A stretch of DNA of 64,000 nt, from assembly GCF_001949125.1 (NCBI RefSeq), contig NZ_MSTI01000077.1, positions 124,001 to 188,000 on the forward strand, in the 5' to 3' direction. A program made the position numbers and the translations under genes. The notes beneath the pieces are model-generated. The model was given only the letters and a program-made list of their open reading frames with translations. It was not told the DNA's origin and did no database searches. Positions 8,603 to 20,512 of the stretch are shown in pieces (positions within the stretch are counted from its first letter, which is position 1; each line of letters starts with the position of its first letter). This DNA comes from Deinococcus marmoris (GTDB lineage Bacteria > Deinococcota > Deinococci > Deinococcales > Deinococcaceae).

Positions 8603-9676
8603 ATGTTCCGACGCCCCCGCCCCCCCCAGCCGCCCCCGCTCGCGTCCGCCGAGGCCCGCGTTCCTGCTTCCAGTGCCCCTGCGGGCGATATGGAAGCGGT
8701 GCGTGTGCTGAACGATCTGCTGGCGCGCCCCACCCATGAAGGCGTGCTGGAAGGCGCGCTGAGCCACGCCAGCTTTCTGCTGGGCGGCAACCTGCGCGGC
8801 TACGCCGTGACGCACCGGTCGCAGGGCCAGGACCGGGCCGCACCGGACAGGTCCGCACAGGACCGGGTGGCGGCGGTGTTCGGCTACCCCAAGGCGCTGG
8901 TCGGCACGCCGCTGTCCGGCCCCTGGGCCACCCTGCGTACGCGGGTGCTGAACGACGGCTCAAGCGAACTGTACGCGGCCAACCCGCCGGAGTTGCACGG
9001 CATTCTGGATACCTGCGGGATGCGGGATGTGGCGCTGTCGCTGGTCGTGCCCGTCAATGACCGGGGGCGCAATCTGGGCGCACTGGTGCTGGACCGCAAC
9101 ACCTCGGAGGACCTTGGGACTGCCGCGCAGGAACTGGTCACGCGCTGGGCCACCGCCATTGCGCCGCTGCTGGGGCTGCTGGAAAGCCGCGAGGAATGGA
9201 AACTGACCGCGCGGCAGGTCAGCAGCGCGGTGGTGGAAGCCTTTGAGAGCCAGGAATTCGACGGGCTGGGGCATGCTCAGGCCGTCGCCGAGGCCAGCGT
9301 GAAACTGGGCCGCGCGGTGGGTCTGGCGGACCGCGAACTGGACGAGCTGTGGTTTGCCGCCACCCTGCACGATCTGGGCAAGATCCACGGCGAGAAGGGC
9401 CACCCCCAGGTCGGCGCGAACTTCCTGCACGGCGTGCCGCATCTGGCGCAGGCTCAGAAGGCTGTGCGCCACCACCACGAGCGCTGGGACGGTCAGGGCG
9501 AACCCGACAAACTGGCCGGGGAAGACATTCCGCTGTATGCCCGCATTCTGGCCGTCGCCAACGCCTACGTGCGGCTGGGCGACTTCGAGCGGCTGCGCGG
9601 TCAGGCGGGCAAGGGGCTGGACGCCCGGCTGGTCGGCCTGATGGAAAAGGTCAGCGCCGAGTCGCCTGCAAAATGA
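8603..9676 (+). CDS. GAF-like plus HD-GYP-related domain protein with degenerate GYP motif
   Basis: A 357-residue cytoplasmic protein. After a Pro-rich start, a GAF-like region spans about 30-190 and an HD-type phosphohydrolase domain spans about 200-345. Metal-ligand motifs are present: H in [16 protein letters not shown], and [12 protein letters not shown]. The last is where HD-GYP proteins read HHExxDGxGYP; here GYP is GEP, and the later conserved Asp (ADxYDAL in the family) is replaced in VANAYVRL. The segment between HDLGKI and the next His is shortened. It could be a divergent c-di-GMP phosphodiesterase or a signalling protein that has lost that activity. The stop overlaps an ATG (ATGA at 9673). 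Confidence 0.75.
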   Translation: MFRRPRPPQPPPLASAEARVPASSAPAGDMEAVRVLNDLLARPTHEGVLEGALSHASFLLGGNLRGYAVTHRSQGQDRAAPDRSAQDRVAAVFGYPKALVGTPLSGPWATLRTRVLNDGSSELYAANPPELHGILDTCGMRDVALSLVVPVNDRGRNLGALVLDRNTSEDLGTAAQELVTRWATAIAPLLGLLESREEWKLTARQVSSAVVEAFESQEFDGLGHAQAVAEASVKLGRAVGLADRELDELWFAATLHDLGKIHGEKGHPQVGANFLHGVPHLAQAQKAVRHHHERWDGQGEPDKLAGEDIPLYARILAVANAYVRLGDFERLRGQAGKGLDARLVGLMEKVSAESPAK

Positions 9677-9783
9677 ACGGCCTGTTCAGGTCTGGTGGGA
9701 TCAGGACCGTTGTGGTCGGCACGGTTGTGGTCGGTACTGTCGTGGTCAGCGCTGCTGTGGTCGGCACTGGGCCGCTCCGGTGA
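9673..9783 (+). CDS. Possible 36-residue peptide built on VVVGT repeats
   Basis: ATG overlaps the TGA of the HD-GYP-like gene (ATGA), suggesting translational coupling. The peptide contains [20 protein letters not shown], encoded in register by four 15-bp tandem units, and is hydrophobic enough for one membrane span. It ends 7 nt before the GTG of the next gene. No ribosome binding site is evident and no homology is known, so it may be only a repeat-bearing spacer. Confidence 0.25.
   Translation: MNGLFRSGGIRTVVVGTVVVGTVVVSAAVVGTGPLR
9709..9768 (+). repeat. Four tandem 15-bp units
   Basis: Units at 9709-9723, 9724-9738, 9739-9753 and 9754-9768 are variants of GTTGTGGTCGGCACG. The 15-bp period keeps any reading frame open. 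Confidence 0.85.
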
Positions 9784-9790
9784 AACGGGC

Positions 9791-10678
9791 GTGACCCTGC
9801 GTCCCACCCCTTCCGGCACGGCGCGGCCCCAGCACTTTCCGGAACTGGAGGCCCGCTACGGCCCCTTGACCCCGATGAATTCGGGGATGCAGAGCCGGGT
9901 GTACACCACTCAGGACGGCGTGGCGGTGGTCAAGGTCTACCGCAACCGCAAGGGCCAGCACCGCACCGAGGCGCAGAACATGCTTCAGGCAGGTATGGAC
10001 GGCTGGCTGCTGGGCGTCACCGAGGCCGACGGCGTGGAAGCGCTGGTGATGCGCCGTTTCGCGGGTCATCCCCTGCGCGCCAGCGATGTGCCGCGCGCCC
10101 TGCCCCGCCTGCGCCAGATCGTGGCCAGGCTGCACACCCAGCAACAGGGCCGCGTCGATCTGGACAAGGTCCGCGAGCGCCTGATGCGCTTTCGCAGCGC
10201 CCTGGCCGCCTACCCGCTCTCGGACCTGTTCGAGGCGGTGGAGCTGCCGCTGGAGCGTGGCCTGCTGGATCAGCCCGCCGCTTTTTGCCACCTGGACATG
10301 TGGCACGACAATATCCTGATCGCGGACGATTCAGACATGGCGCGTGCTGGTCAGGACGGCGCTGGCCAGGGCGGGGAAGAGGTGCTGCTGATCGACTGGA
10401 CGCGCGCCGACTGGGACGATCCGCTGCGTGATCTGGCCCTGCTCAAGACCGGCACGCTGGACCTGCTGGGGGCCGGGCGCAGTCTGGAGGCGGCGCTGAG
10501 CTTCCTGCCAGACCACGCCCCCGCCACCCTGACCCGTTACCGCGCTTACCTTGCCCTGACCACACTGCACGATCTGTACTGGTTTTTAATGAACGAACCC
10601 TACGAGTTTGATAGCCAGAGGGAATTCAAGGTAACCCGCGCCCGGCACGCGCTGGGACGGCTGCCGGAGAACGGCTGA
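9791..10678 (+). CDS. Aminoglycoside phosphotransferase/choline kinase-fold protein
   Basis: A 295-residue small-molecule kinase-fold protein of unknown substrate. Brenner's motif is [11 protein letters not shown] (catalytic Asp and metal-binding Asn) and the metal-binding DFG equivalent is [20 protein letters not shown]. The N-terminal lobe has [19 protein letters not shown] with the nucleotide-binding Lys. The reading frame is open to 9695, but that extension only translates the 15-bp tandem repeats ([20 protein letters not shown]), so the GTG at 9791 is preferred. An insertion rich in Gly and Gln (about 210-227) interrupts the region between the two motifs. Confidence 0.75.
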   Translation: MTLRPTPSGTARPQHFPELEARYGPLTPMNSGMQSRVYTTQDGVAVVKVYRNRKGQHRTEAQNMLQAGMDGWLLGVTEADGVEALVMRRFAGHPLRASDVPRALPRLRQIVARLHTQQQGRVDLDKVRERLMRFRSALAAYPLSDLFEAVELPLERGLLDQPAAFCHLDMWHDNILIADDSDMARAGQDGAGQGGEEVLLIDWTRADWDDPLRDLALLKTGTLDLLGAGRSLEAALSFLPDHAPATLTRYRAYLALTTLHDLYWFLMNEPYEFDSQREFKVTRARHALGRLPENG

Positions 10679-10735
10679 ATATGGTCTGGGCCGCCTGATT
10701 TGATCCTCTCATCGCTGCAAGGTTAAGGTGACGAC

Positions 10736-11536
10736 ATGAACAGATCAGTCTGGCTCGCCGCGCTGCTGTTGTGTGGGACCGCCGCCGCGCAGGGCGACGA
10801 CGTCTTCAAGTGGGTCACCAAACCGGGGAAGGGCATACAGATGGCCCAGATTGACAGCATTTATTACGACGGCTACCTGATGCCCACGCCCACGGGAACA
10901 GCCTTCCGCGAAGACACCCTGCTGCTGCTCAGGGACGGCACGGTCTACTCCGGCCTTCAGGTATCGCCCGCCGATCTGGACGTGGCCGCGTCGCGTAAAA
11001 ATGAACCCGACGAGTGGGGCAAGTGGAAAAAGCAGGGTCAGAAGGTGCTGGTGCAGGACCCCGACACCGGGAAGTGGGATGAGATTTCTGGATTCAAAGT
11101 GGTGCCTGCCACGCCCAACGAGCGGGTCGGGATCACGGTGGAGGCGGCCAACGCAGTGAGCTTTGGCTCGTTCGGCGGCTTCAGCACCTTCGACACGTTG
11201 ACCTTCAACAAGGACGGCACCTTCGAGAGATCGGGCGTCACTATCGGCGGTGGCGGCACGGCGCAGGCTGCTGGCGGCGTCTCGGTGGGCAGCACCAGTA
11301 CATCGGGCAAGGACGGCTGCTCCAGTGCCACCAGCACCAGTTCTTCTGCGGGGGCAGGCGGAGGCGGCAGCACATCGAACTGCGGCAAGGACAATCAGGG
11401 CAAATACACACTGAACGGCTACACGGCTGAGTTTCGCAGCGCCAGCGGCAAGACGCAGCGGGTCCTGTTTTTTTTCTGGGATAAGAAGAAAAAGGACCTG
11501 TTTATTGGCGACACGACATTCTCGAAAGAGGAGTAG
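10736..11536 (+). CDS. Secreted protein of unknown function with Ser/Gly-rich linker
   Basis: Unrecognised 266-residue protein. Residues 1-19 are a signal peptide (WLAALLLCGTAAAQG). The body looks like a beta-rich periplasmic domain with alternating hydrophobics (TFDTLTFNKDGTFERSGVTI), a low-complexity Ser/Gly/Thr linker (about 178-220) with two Cys, and a C-terminal block YTLNGYTAEFRSASGKTQ followed by the basic stretch WDKKKKD. The overall layout (FNKDGTFERSG then YTLNGYTAEFRS) resembles lipocalin-like extracellular proteins, but I cannot assign it. An 18-bp tandem duplication begins at the stop codon. Confidence 0.7.
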   Translation: MNRSVWLAALLLCGTAAAQGDDVFKWVTKPGKGIQMAQIDSIYYDGYLMPTPTGTAFREDTLLLLRDGTVYSGLQVSPADLDVAASRKNEPDEWGKWKKQGQKVLVQDPDTGKWDEISGFKVVPATPNERVGITVEAANAVSFGSFGGFSTFDTLTFNKDGTFERSGVTIGGGGTAQAAGGVSVGSTSTSGKDGCSSATSTSSSAGAGGGGSTSNCGKDNQGKYTLNGYTAEFRSASGKTQRVLFFFWDKKKKDLFIGDTTFSKEE

Positions 11537-11563
11537 AGGGCCAGAGAGGAGTAGAAGGCCAGA
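11528..11563 (+). repeat. 18-bp tandem duplication spanning a stop codon
   Basis: Units 11528-11545 and 11546-11563 differ at one base (GAGGAGTAGAGGGCCAGA and GAGGAGTAGAAGGCCAGA). Each contains the codons GAG GAG TAG, so the stop codon of the secreted-protein gene is duplicated in frame. Confidence 0.9.
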
Positions 11564-11662
11564 ACAGCGCTGCCGTTCCACATGGCGGACCCCATCACCG
11601 ACGCCCGCCCGCGCCTCTGCTAGCCTGCGGCCCGAAAGCTGGAACAGGGGGGGTGAGGAAGC

Positions 11663-14008
<2,346 letters not shown>

Positions 14009-14049
14009 GCGAGGAGAACCCACCCCTGATAATAAATGGACAGGAGTCC

Positions 14050-14071
14050 AGCTCAATCCTGGAGCTTTTTT
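14050..14071 (+). terminator. Weak intrinsic terminator after recG
   Basis: AGCTC (14050-14054) can pair with GAGCT (14062-14066), followed by a run of T to 14071. The stem is short and an alternative pairing with CCAG/CTGG overlaps it. Confidence 0.45.
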
Positions 14072-14130
14072 CATATTTTCTTTGGAGCAAATCAAGGAGC
14101 AGTGAACACGCTCTCATCAAGTGGTGACAA

Positions 14131-14168
14131 CGCTGTGACAGGAAATCGTTTACTCTGTCATCACAGCG
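14131..14168. promoter_or_regulatory. Inverted repeat, possible operator
   Basis: CGCTGTGA (14131-14138) and TCACAGCG (14161-14168) are perfect inverted arms with an inner GACAG/CTGTC pair. The AT-richer centre contains GTTTACT, which could be a -10-like element. It lies upstream of a strong terminator and of the SDR gene. No regulator can be assigned. Confidence 0.35.
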
Positions 14169-14209
14169 CACAACTTAAAGGTGGGCCGGGTGAAGTCCAC
14201 AGCGCCGAG

Positions 14210-14244
14210 GGACCGGATCGAAAAAGGATCGGGTCCTTTCTTTT
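14210..14244 (+). terminator. Strong intrinsic terminator or attenuator upstream of the SDR gene
   Basis: GGACCGGATC (14210-14219) pairs with GATCGGGTCC (14227-14236), nine of ten pairs, followed by TTTCTTTT. It lies about 75 nt before the SDR start and 200 nt after the recG stop, so it either ends a short RNA starting near 14155 or acts as a second recG terminator. Confidence 0.75.
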
Positions 14245-14306
14245 GCCCTCGGGTGGGTGGCCTTGATCTGGCGTCCACACACCCTGTTGTGCCTGCGCCT
14301 GCCCCG

Positions 14307-14312
14307 TATGCT
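14307..14312 (+). promoter_or_regulatory. -10 box (TATGCT) before the SDR gene
   Basis: TATGCT ends 6 nt before the ATG at 14319, the leaderless arrangement. It lies after the terminator at 14210-14244, so the SDR has its own promoter. Confidence 0.5.
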
Positions 14313-14318
14313 GGACAG

Positions 14319-15194
14319 ATGACCGTATCCACGACGCAGGACACACAGAGCATGCAGGGAAGGTCCGTGCTGGTCACGGGCGCGACGGGCGGCATTGGGC
14401 TGGAAACGGCGCGGGAGCTGGCGCGGCGGGGGGCTGCCGTGACGGTGCTGGGCCGCAACCCAGAGAAAACTGCGCGGGTGGCCGCAGAGATCGGGGCCGC
14501 TGGAACGCTGATCGCGGACCTCGCGGAAATGCAGCAGGTGCGGCAGGTGGCCGCCGAATTCCGGGACCGCGTGGGCAGTCTGGACGTGCTGGTCAACAAC
14601 GCCGGGGCCTTTTACACCGAGCGCCACGAAAGCCGCGAGGGCACCGAGTTGACCTGGGCACTCAACCACCTCGCCCCCTTCCTGCTGACGCGTGAACTGC
14701 TGCCTTTGCTGCGTGCGGGCAAGGCTTCCAGGGTGGTCACGGTATCCTCGGGGGCGCATGCGATGGGCCGCATTCGTTTTGATGATCCAGAATTCCGGCG
14801 CGGCTACAGCGGCTGGGCTGCCTACGGCCAGAGCAAACTGGCCAACATTCTGTTCACGCGCGAACTGGCGCGGCGCAACCCCTGGCTCCAGGCGAACACG
14901 CTGCACCCCGGTTTCGTCTCCACTGGTTTCGGGCAGGACAACCCGCTGTTCTCACTGGGCAGCCGCCTGGGCATCAGCCCACAGCAGGGCGCGCAGACCA
15001 GCATTCATCTGGCCGCAGATCCCATCGGGGGATCGGGCCGCTACTTCGTGGAATCGCGCGAGACGCTGCCCGCCGCGCAGGCACTGGACGACGGCGCGGC
15101 GTACAGGCTATGGATGCTCAGCGAGGAATACGTGGGTGGCGCGGCCTACCTGCCCTCAGATGTGGAAGGGCGCGGTCAGCAGCCCGCCCACTGA
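14319..15194 (+). CDS. Short-chain dehydrogenase/reductase
   Basis: A 291-residue NAD(P)-dependent oxidoreductase of the retinol dehydrogenase/protochlorophyllide-reductase-like SDR group. The cofactor motif is [13 protein letters not shown], followed by LVNNAG. The catalytic Ser is in VTVSSGAH and the catalytic pair is YGQSK. Arg in LGRNP after strand 2 suggests NADP preference. The substrate is unknown. Frame 14181 is open further upstream, but that part translates the terminator region, so the ATG at 14319 is used. Repeat copy B starts 2 nt after the stop. Confidence 0.88.
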   Translation: MTVSTTQDTQSMQGRSVLVTGATGGIGLETARELARRGAAVTVLGRNPEKTARVAAEIGAAGTLIADLAEMQQVRQVAAEFRDRVGSLDVLVNNAGAFYTERHESREGTELTWALNHLAPFLLTRELLPLLRAGKASRVVTVSSGAHAMGRIRFDDPEFRRGYSGWAAYGQSKLANILFTRELARRNPWLQANTLHPGFVSTGFGQDNPLFSLGSRLGISPQQGAQTSIHLAADPIGGSGRYFVESRETLPAAQALDDGAAYRLWMLSEEYVGGAAYLPSDVEGRGQQPAH

Positions 15195-15196
15195 TC

Positions 15197-15332
15197 ATAA
15201 GGACTCCGATTGGAAGGTGTTGGAAACACCTGGAAATCCGAGCGGAGCGAGAAGGAGGAAAACGGGTTCCGGGCGTGAAGTGGAGGAATCGGCGCTGTCC
15301 CGATTTCTGCACGAAACAGACGGAATCCGTAT
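15197..15332 (+). repeat. Dispersed intergenic repeat, copy B
   Basis: Runs from ATAAGGACTCCGAT to CGGAATCCGTAT. The left hairpin is AGGTGTT (15215-15221) with AACACCT (15225-15231), loop GGA. The right hairpin is AATCGG (15287-15292) with CCGATT (15300-15305). It is shorter than D, C and E because the CGCAGAGCTGCG / GAGGA...TCCTC middle block is missing. It starts 2 nt after the SDR stop and has the same orientation as that gene. Confidence 0.85.
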
Positions 15333-15345
15333 CAGAACAGCAAGC

Positions 15346-15371
15346 GGGGCGAGGATGGATCACCTCGCCCC
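15346..15371. terminator. Hairpin between repeat B and the convergent gene
   Basis: GGGGCGAGG (15346-15354) pairs perfectly with CCTCGCCCC (15363-15371), 8-nt loop. Plus-strand bases after it are moderately T-rich. It probably serves as a bidirectional barrier between SDR and the minus-strand gene ending at 15391. Confidence 0.55.
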
Positions 15372-15390
15372 ACTCCTTTCGCTTTTGGGG

Positions 15391-16482
15391 CTAGACCTCG
15401 CGGATGTATCCAGTTTTCAGGAAGCTGTGGACCATCGGCTCCAGATCGTGCAGCGCGGCGTCCGAACGCATGGCGTACTCGGCGGGGGTCAGCTTCTCGC
15501 CCAGCGCCCTGATAAACGCCAGACCGGTCGCGCCGTACTCGTTCTTAAATACCTGATACACGTCGGTGATGGCGTTCATGCCGTCGCGGCCCCGCAGGGT
15601 CAGGTTGTAATGGTGGTGCGCCCAGCCCGCCAGACTGCGCGGCAGGATCAGCGTCTGCGGGCGCAGCGGGGCCGGAAATGCGCCCTCATAGGGCAGGGTG
15701 GCGGGTAGCGTCGCCACGATCTCGCCACGCGCGTAGAAGATTGCCCCGGTGGGCCGCGCGTGCAGACCGGTGAAGTCCTCGGTCAGGTTGAACTTCCAGG
15801 CCCGCGAACCGATGCCGCTCAGGACGTGGGCATAGACCGGACTCAGCGGGTGGGCACTCAGCGACGCGCCCTGTTCGTACAGGTTGAGCAGCTCGCCCAG
15901 CGCCTGCTCTCCGGTGGCGCTCGCGGCGGCAGCGGTGACGGTTCGGCCCTCGAACAGCAGCACGTAGGCGGTCTGATCGCCCAGCACGGCGTACAGGTAG
16001 CCGTACCAGGAATGCTCGTGCAGGTATTTGAGAAAGGCGTGCAGATCGCAGAAACTCTCGTTCAACCCGGCATAGGTGGGCGGCGAGTGCGGCAGGAACC
16101 GCGCCAGAAACGGGGACGCGCCGGGGAACATGGGCGTCAGTTCCGGGACCAGTTCGGCCAGCTCCTCGGCGGGGACAGTCGGGGGTTGTGTAACGGGTAT
16201 CTGTGCTGCGGGGTCCTGCGGGGCGGATAAGTTCTGCGCCTGAGCCTCTGGGGCGGAGGGCTGGGGTGACATGGCCTGCGGCGAGGGCGTGACCCGGATC
16301 GTTGAGGCGCGGGGCGCTGTCGGTTCCGGGGAGGCCGACGGCTGCGCGGCCTGTTCTGTCTCAGGCTGGACAGGCTCCGGGCGCGCCTGCGCGGGCTTGC
16401 GCTGTGTTTCCGCGCGCAGAGTTTCCGGGCGCTGTATCGCTGGGCGTTTCGGCTTCTGGGGTGAATTGGGATCGTCGGTCAC
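15391..16482 (-). CDS. Protein of unknown function with Pro-rich N-terminus
   Basis: A 363-residue protein. Residues 1-120 are a low-complexity, probably disordered Pro/Ala/Gln/Glu-rich tail with no signal peptide. Residues about 130-360 form a folded domain beginning PPTYAGLNESFCDLHAFLKYL. The part reading VLLFEGRTVTAAAASATGEQALGELL resembles the 'effector-strand then iv.A...g..Al..ll' layout of DUF4388 domains, a weak suggestion only. The tail would suit tethering to a partner. I cannot assign a function. Confidence 0.7.
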   Translation of the reverse strand: MTDDPNSPQKPKRPAIQRPETLRAETQRKPAQARPEPVQPETEQAAQPSASPEPTAPRASTIRVTPSPQAMSPQPSAPEAQAQNLSAPQDPAAQIPVTQPPTVPAEELAELVPELTPMFPGASPFLARFLPHSPPTYAGLNESFCDLHAFLKYLHEHSWYGYLYAVLGDQTAYVLLFEGRTVTAAAASATGEQALGELLNLYEQGASLSAHPLSPVYAHVLSGIGSRAWKFNLTEDFTGLHARPTGAIFYARGEIVATLPATLPYEGAFPAPLRPQTLILPRSLAGWAHHHYNLTLRGRDGMNAITDVYQVFKNEYGATGLAFIRALGEKLTPAEYAMRSDAALHDLEPMVHSFLKTGYIREV

Positions 16483-16645
16483 GGATGCTCCACCAGTTCC
16501 TTTGGGGCTTTGGGGCGCTTGGCTGCGCTCATTTTGTTGGCTTGTTTTGTTGGGGGCGGACTCTTCACGAACTATTCGCCGGACGGGAGAACTCCGGTCT
16601 GATCCTCTTGAAAAGCTGCCGCGCTGCCCTGGACATTCTGGCGAA

Positions 16646-17158
16646 TCATCTGGGGCGAATCACCTGGAGGTGTCCATTGTAGCGGGCCGCATTCTGAACG
16701 TAACGGAGGGCGTGTTCGCCCTGAGATACGGGGCGCACCACACGGGCGGGAACGCCCAGTGCCAGCATACCGTCTGGGACGTGTGCGCCTTCCGGCAGCA
16801 GCGCGCCTGCGCCCAGCACGGCCCCCGCGCCTAGGCTGGAGCCGCTGAGCATCACCGCGCCCATGCCCACCAGACTGCCCGCCCCGCACACTGCGCCGTG
16901 GACGATGGCCCGGTGGCCTACCGTGACGCCCGGCCCCAGCACGCAGGGATGCCCGGCGTCGGTGTGCAGCACTGCGCCGTCCTGCACGTTGCTGCCCGGC
17001 CCCACCGTGATGGCCTCCACATCGCCGCGCAGCACTGCGCCAAACCACACGCTGGCCTGCCCGGCAACGGTCACCCGTCCGATCAGATCGGCGCTGGGCG
17101 CAATAAAAGCAGTGGCGTCAACCTGGGGAAAGAGTCCATCGAGAGCGTAAAGCGGCAT
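16646..17158 (-). CDS. Gamma-class carbonic anhydrase family, left-handed beta-helix protein
   Basis: A 170-residue hexapeptide-repeat protein. The active-site region has RGDVEAITVG (Arg and Asp), SNVQDGAVLH and GHRAIVHG, giving the three metal-binding His positions of the family. Predicted trimer binding Zn or Fe; related YrdA/PaaY proteins do not always show CO2 hydration, so activity is uncertain. The frame is open to 17200, but the minus strand shows GGAGG (17164-17168) with proper spacing before the ATG at 17158 (MPLYALDGLF). Confidence 0.85.
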   Translation of the reverse strand: MPLYALDGLFPQVDATAFIAPSADLIGRVTVAGQASVWFGAVLRGDVEAITVGPGSNVQDGAVLHTDAGHPCVLGPGVTVGHRAIVHGAVCGAGSLVGMGAVMLSGSSLGAGAVLGAGALLPEGAHVPDGMLALGVPARVVRPVSQGEHALRYVQNAARYNGHLQVIRPR

Positions 17159-17421
17159 GTGTTCCTCCGGGGCCGGGCCAGTGAACCGTCCTGGCCCCAC
17201 ACCCGGCAGATCGCAATGGTCTTGCGTTCAAGGTATCACCCTGTCTCCACACGTCCCTTTCTGGCGCCTGCCTCAACGGGGTTTCTCAAGGCAGAACAGT
17301 CCGGCACGGCTCGCTTTGAACCCGGTTCAAAAACATGTCTGGGACGCGCCTGAAAGGTGCCTGAGTGCCAGAGCGTCATCCCCACATCTTCATGCTTCTA
17401 CATTCAAGGGGCAGAACGTGC

Positions 17422-17427
17422 GATACT
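17422..17427 (+). promoter_or_regulatory. Candidate -10 (GATACT) for the cold shock gene
   Basis: GATACT about 88 nt before the ATG at 17515 would give a 5' leader of roughly 80 nt, in line with cold shock mRNAs, whose leaders regulate stability and translation. No good -35 is evident. The rest of the 356-nt gap from 17159 holds nothing else I can support. Confidence 0.3.
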
Positions 17428-17514
17428 ACAGCGGTCTCAAGCCCCGCGCCATTTTGCGGTTGCAGCCCAGAGGGCGGCTTACCGGGCGGCGGACTTGGAG
17501 ATGTAAGGAGATTT

Positions 17515-17793
<279 letters not shown>

Positions 17794-17796
17794 ATC

Positions 17797-17814
17797 CCTG
17801 ATCATCTGATCAGG
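17797..17814. repeat. Palindrome CCTGATCA-TC-TGATCAGG
   Basis: Perfect 8-bp arms 3 nt after the csp stop. Without a T-tract it is more likely an mRNA-stabilising hairpin or part of a double terminator than a terminator alone. Confidence 0.5.
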
Positions 17815-17835
17815 ACTTCAACTTTTCTTTCTCCT

Positions 17836-17862
17836 GCGGGCGCTTTCGGGCGTCCGCTTTTA
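17836..17862 (+). terminator. Intrinsic terminator of the cold shock gene
   Basis: An 8-bp stem formed by GCGGGCGC (17836-17843) and GGCGTCCGC (17849-17857), with one G-T pair, followed by TTTTAAT. Confidence 0.75.
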
Positions 17863-17984
17863 ATGTGCGGGGACTGGAGAGATTGGGCATCCTCTGTACT
17901 CACTAGCCCGTTCCGAGAGTCTGTTTGTTCAGGTCAAGGAAAAGAGCAGACGCCACTGCCGACGCCTGCCCTCCCGGTTCAAGA

Positions 17985-19562
<1,578 letters not shown>

Positions 19563-19704
19563 CTGTGCCTCCTTGTACTTGAGGCAGAGGCTAACACGCC
19601 CGTCAGAACGGACGGAGCAGCTTTTTCAGGCGCTCCGATCCAGTTGAGATGGGTTGTTGCGAGATGGGTGTTCCTAAGCGCAGACCTGTCAAATGCAAAG
19701 TCGG

Positions 19705-20112
19705 CTAGCGGGGCGCGATCTGTCCATCCTCCGCGATTGCCACACGCAGGGGCAGGGTGGGTGAGGCGAGGGTGGTGCTGACCTCGGGACGATCCGGCAG
19801 CTTGACCTGAAACCGCAGTGTTCCCGGCGTAAAGTCCTGCTCGACGGCCCAGACGCGGTCCACGCCCAGTTGCCGCGTCGCTGCCGCCTCGCCCGCCTGA
19901 ACCGAGACGGTCACGATCTGGCCGCTGGCATTGATCACGCGCACATCCGGGCGGGGAATGGTCAGCCAGGCACCCAACGCGCATAGCCCGAACAGAACCG
20001 CGCCCACGGCCAGCCGTGCCGGGGTGGCCGGGGGCCGTTTGCGGACGATTGAGCCAGCGGTGAAAAGGGGCTTGCGGGTGCGGGACTCGGTCACGGGGCT
20101 ATTGTGCCCCAC
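19705..20112 (-). CDS. Small membrane-anchored protein, paralogue-like to its upstream neighbour
   Basis: A 135-residue protein with a basic cytoplasmic N-terminus (TRKPLFTAGSIVRKRPP), one transmembrane helix (about 35-52) and an extracytoplasmic beta-rich domain starting VRVINASGQIVTVSVQAG. The pattern VxVxNxSGxxI followed by a Trp and a TGxxxxxV strand recurs in the neighbour at 20128-20478. No known family is recognised. It is the last gene of a probable three-gene minus-strand operon with DUF4127. Confidence 0.65.
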   Translation of the reverse strand: MGHNSPVTESRTRKPLFTAGSIVRKRPPATPARLAVGAVLFGLCALGAWLTIPRPDVRVINASGQIVTVSVQAGEAAATRQLGVDRVWAVEQDFTPGTLRFQVKLPDRPEVSTTLASPTLPLRVAIAEDGQIAPR

Positions 20113-20127
20113 AGGCGAAGGTCGGCC

Positions 20128-20478
20128 TCACTGCACTTCGATGCGTCCGCCCTGACCCACCACGAACGACGGGCGGCTTCCGGTGGTCTTTGGCGAGTGG
20201 GAAGCCGACTGGCGCTGACCGCCTGCTTCCTGCACGGTCAGTTTGACCTGCCCCGTCTGCGCCCGTTCCAGCGGGATACGCCAGGTCTGGTGAGGCCACA
20301 GGTGTTCGCGGTGCAGGCAGTCGCCGCCGCTCTGGCAGACCGTCAGGCCGCCGATCACCGCGCCGCTGCGGTTGGCCACCTGCACCCCTGCCGCCTGGAA
20401 CAGCAGCAGATACAGCCACAGGGCCAGGGTCAGGAAGGCCAGGGCAGCGGCAGTGGGAAGGGCCAGACGGTCACTCAT
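20128..20478 (-). CDS. Small membrane-anchored protein
   Basis: A 116-residue protein: transmembrane helix at about 7-28 (AAALAFLTLALWLYLLLF), then VQVANRSGAVIGGLTV, a pair of Cys (VCQSGGDCLH) and a C-terminal FVVGQGGRIEVQ strand. The frame is open to 20529, but ATG at 20478 (MSDRLALP) puts the helix at the N-terminus. It starts 35 nt after the DUF4127 stop and ends 15 nt before the next start. Similar layout to the product of 19705-20112. Confidence 0.65.
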   Translation of the reverse strand: MSDRLALPTAAALAFLTLALWLYLLLFQAAGVQVANRSGAVIGGLTVCQSGGDCLHREHLWPHQTWRIPLERAQTGQVKLTVQEAGGQRQSASHSPKTTGSRPSFVVGQGGRIEVQ

Positions 20479-20512
20479 GCCCTCAAAGTTACACACGGCG
20501 GTCTGCCGCGCA

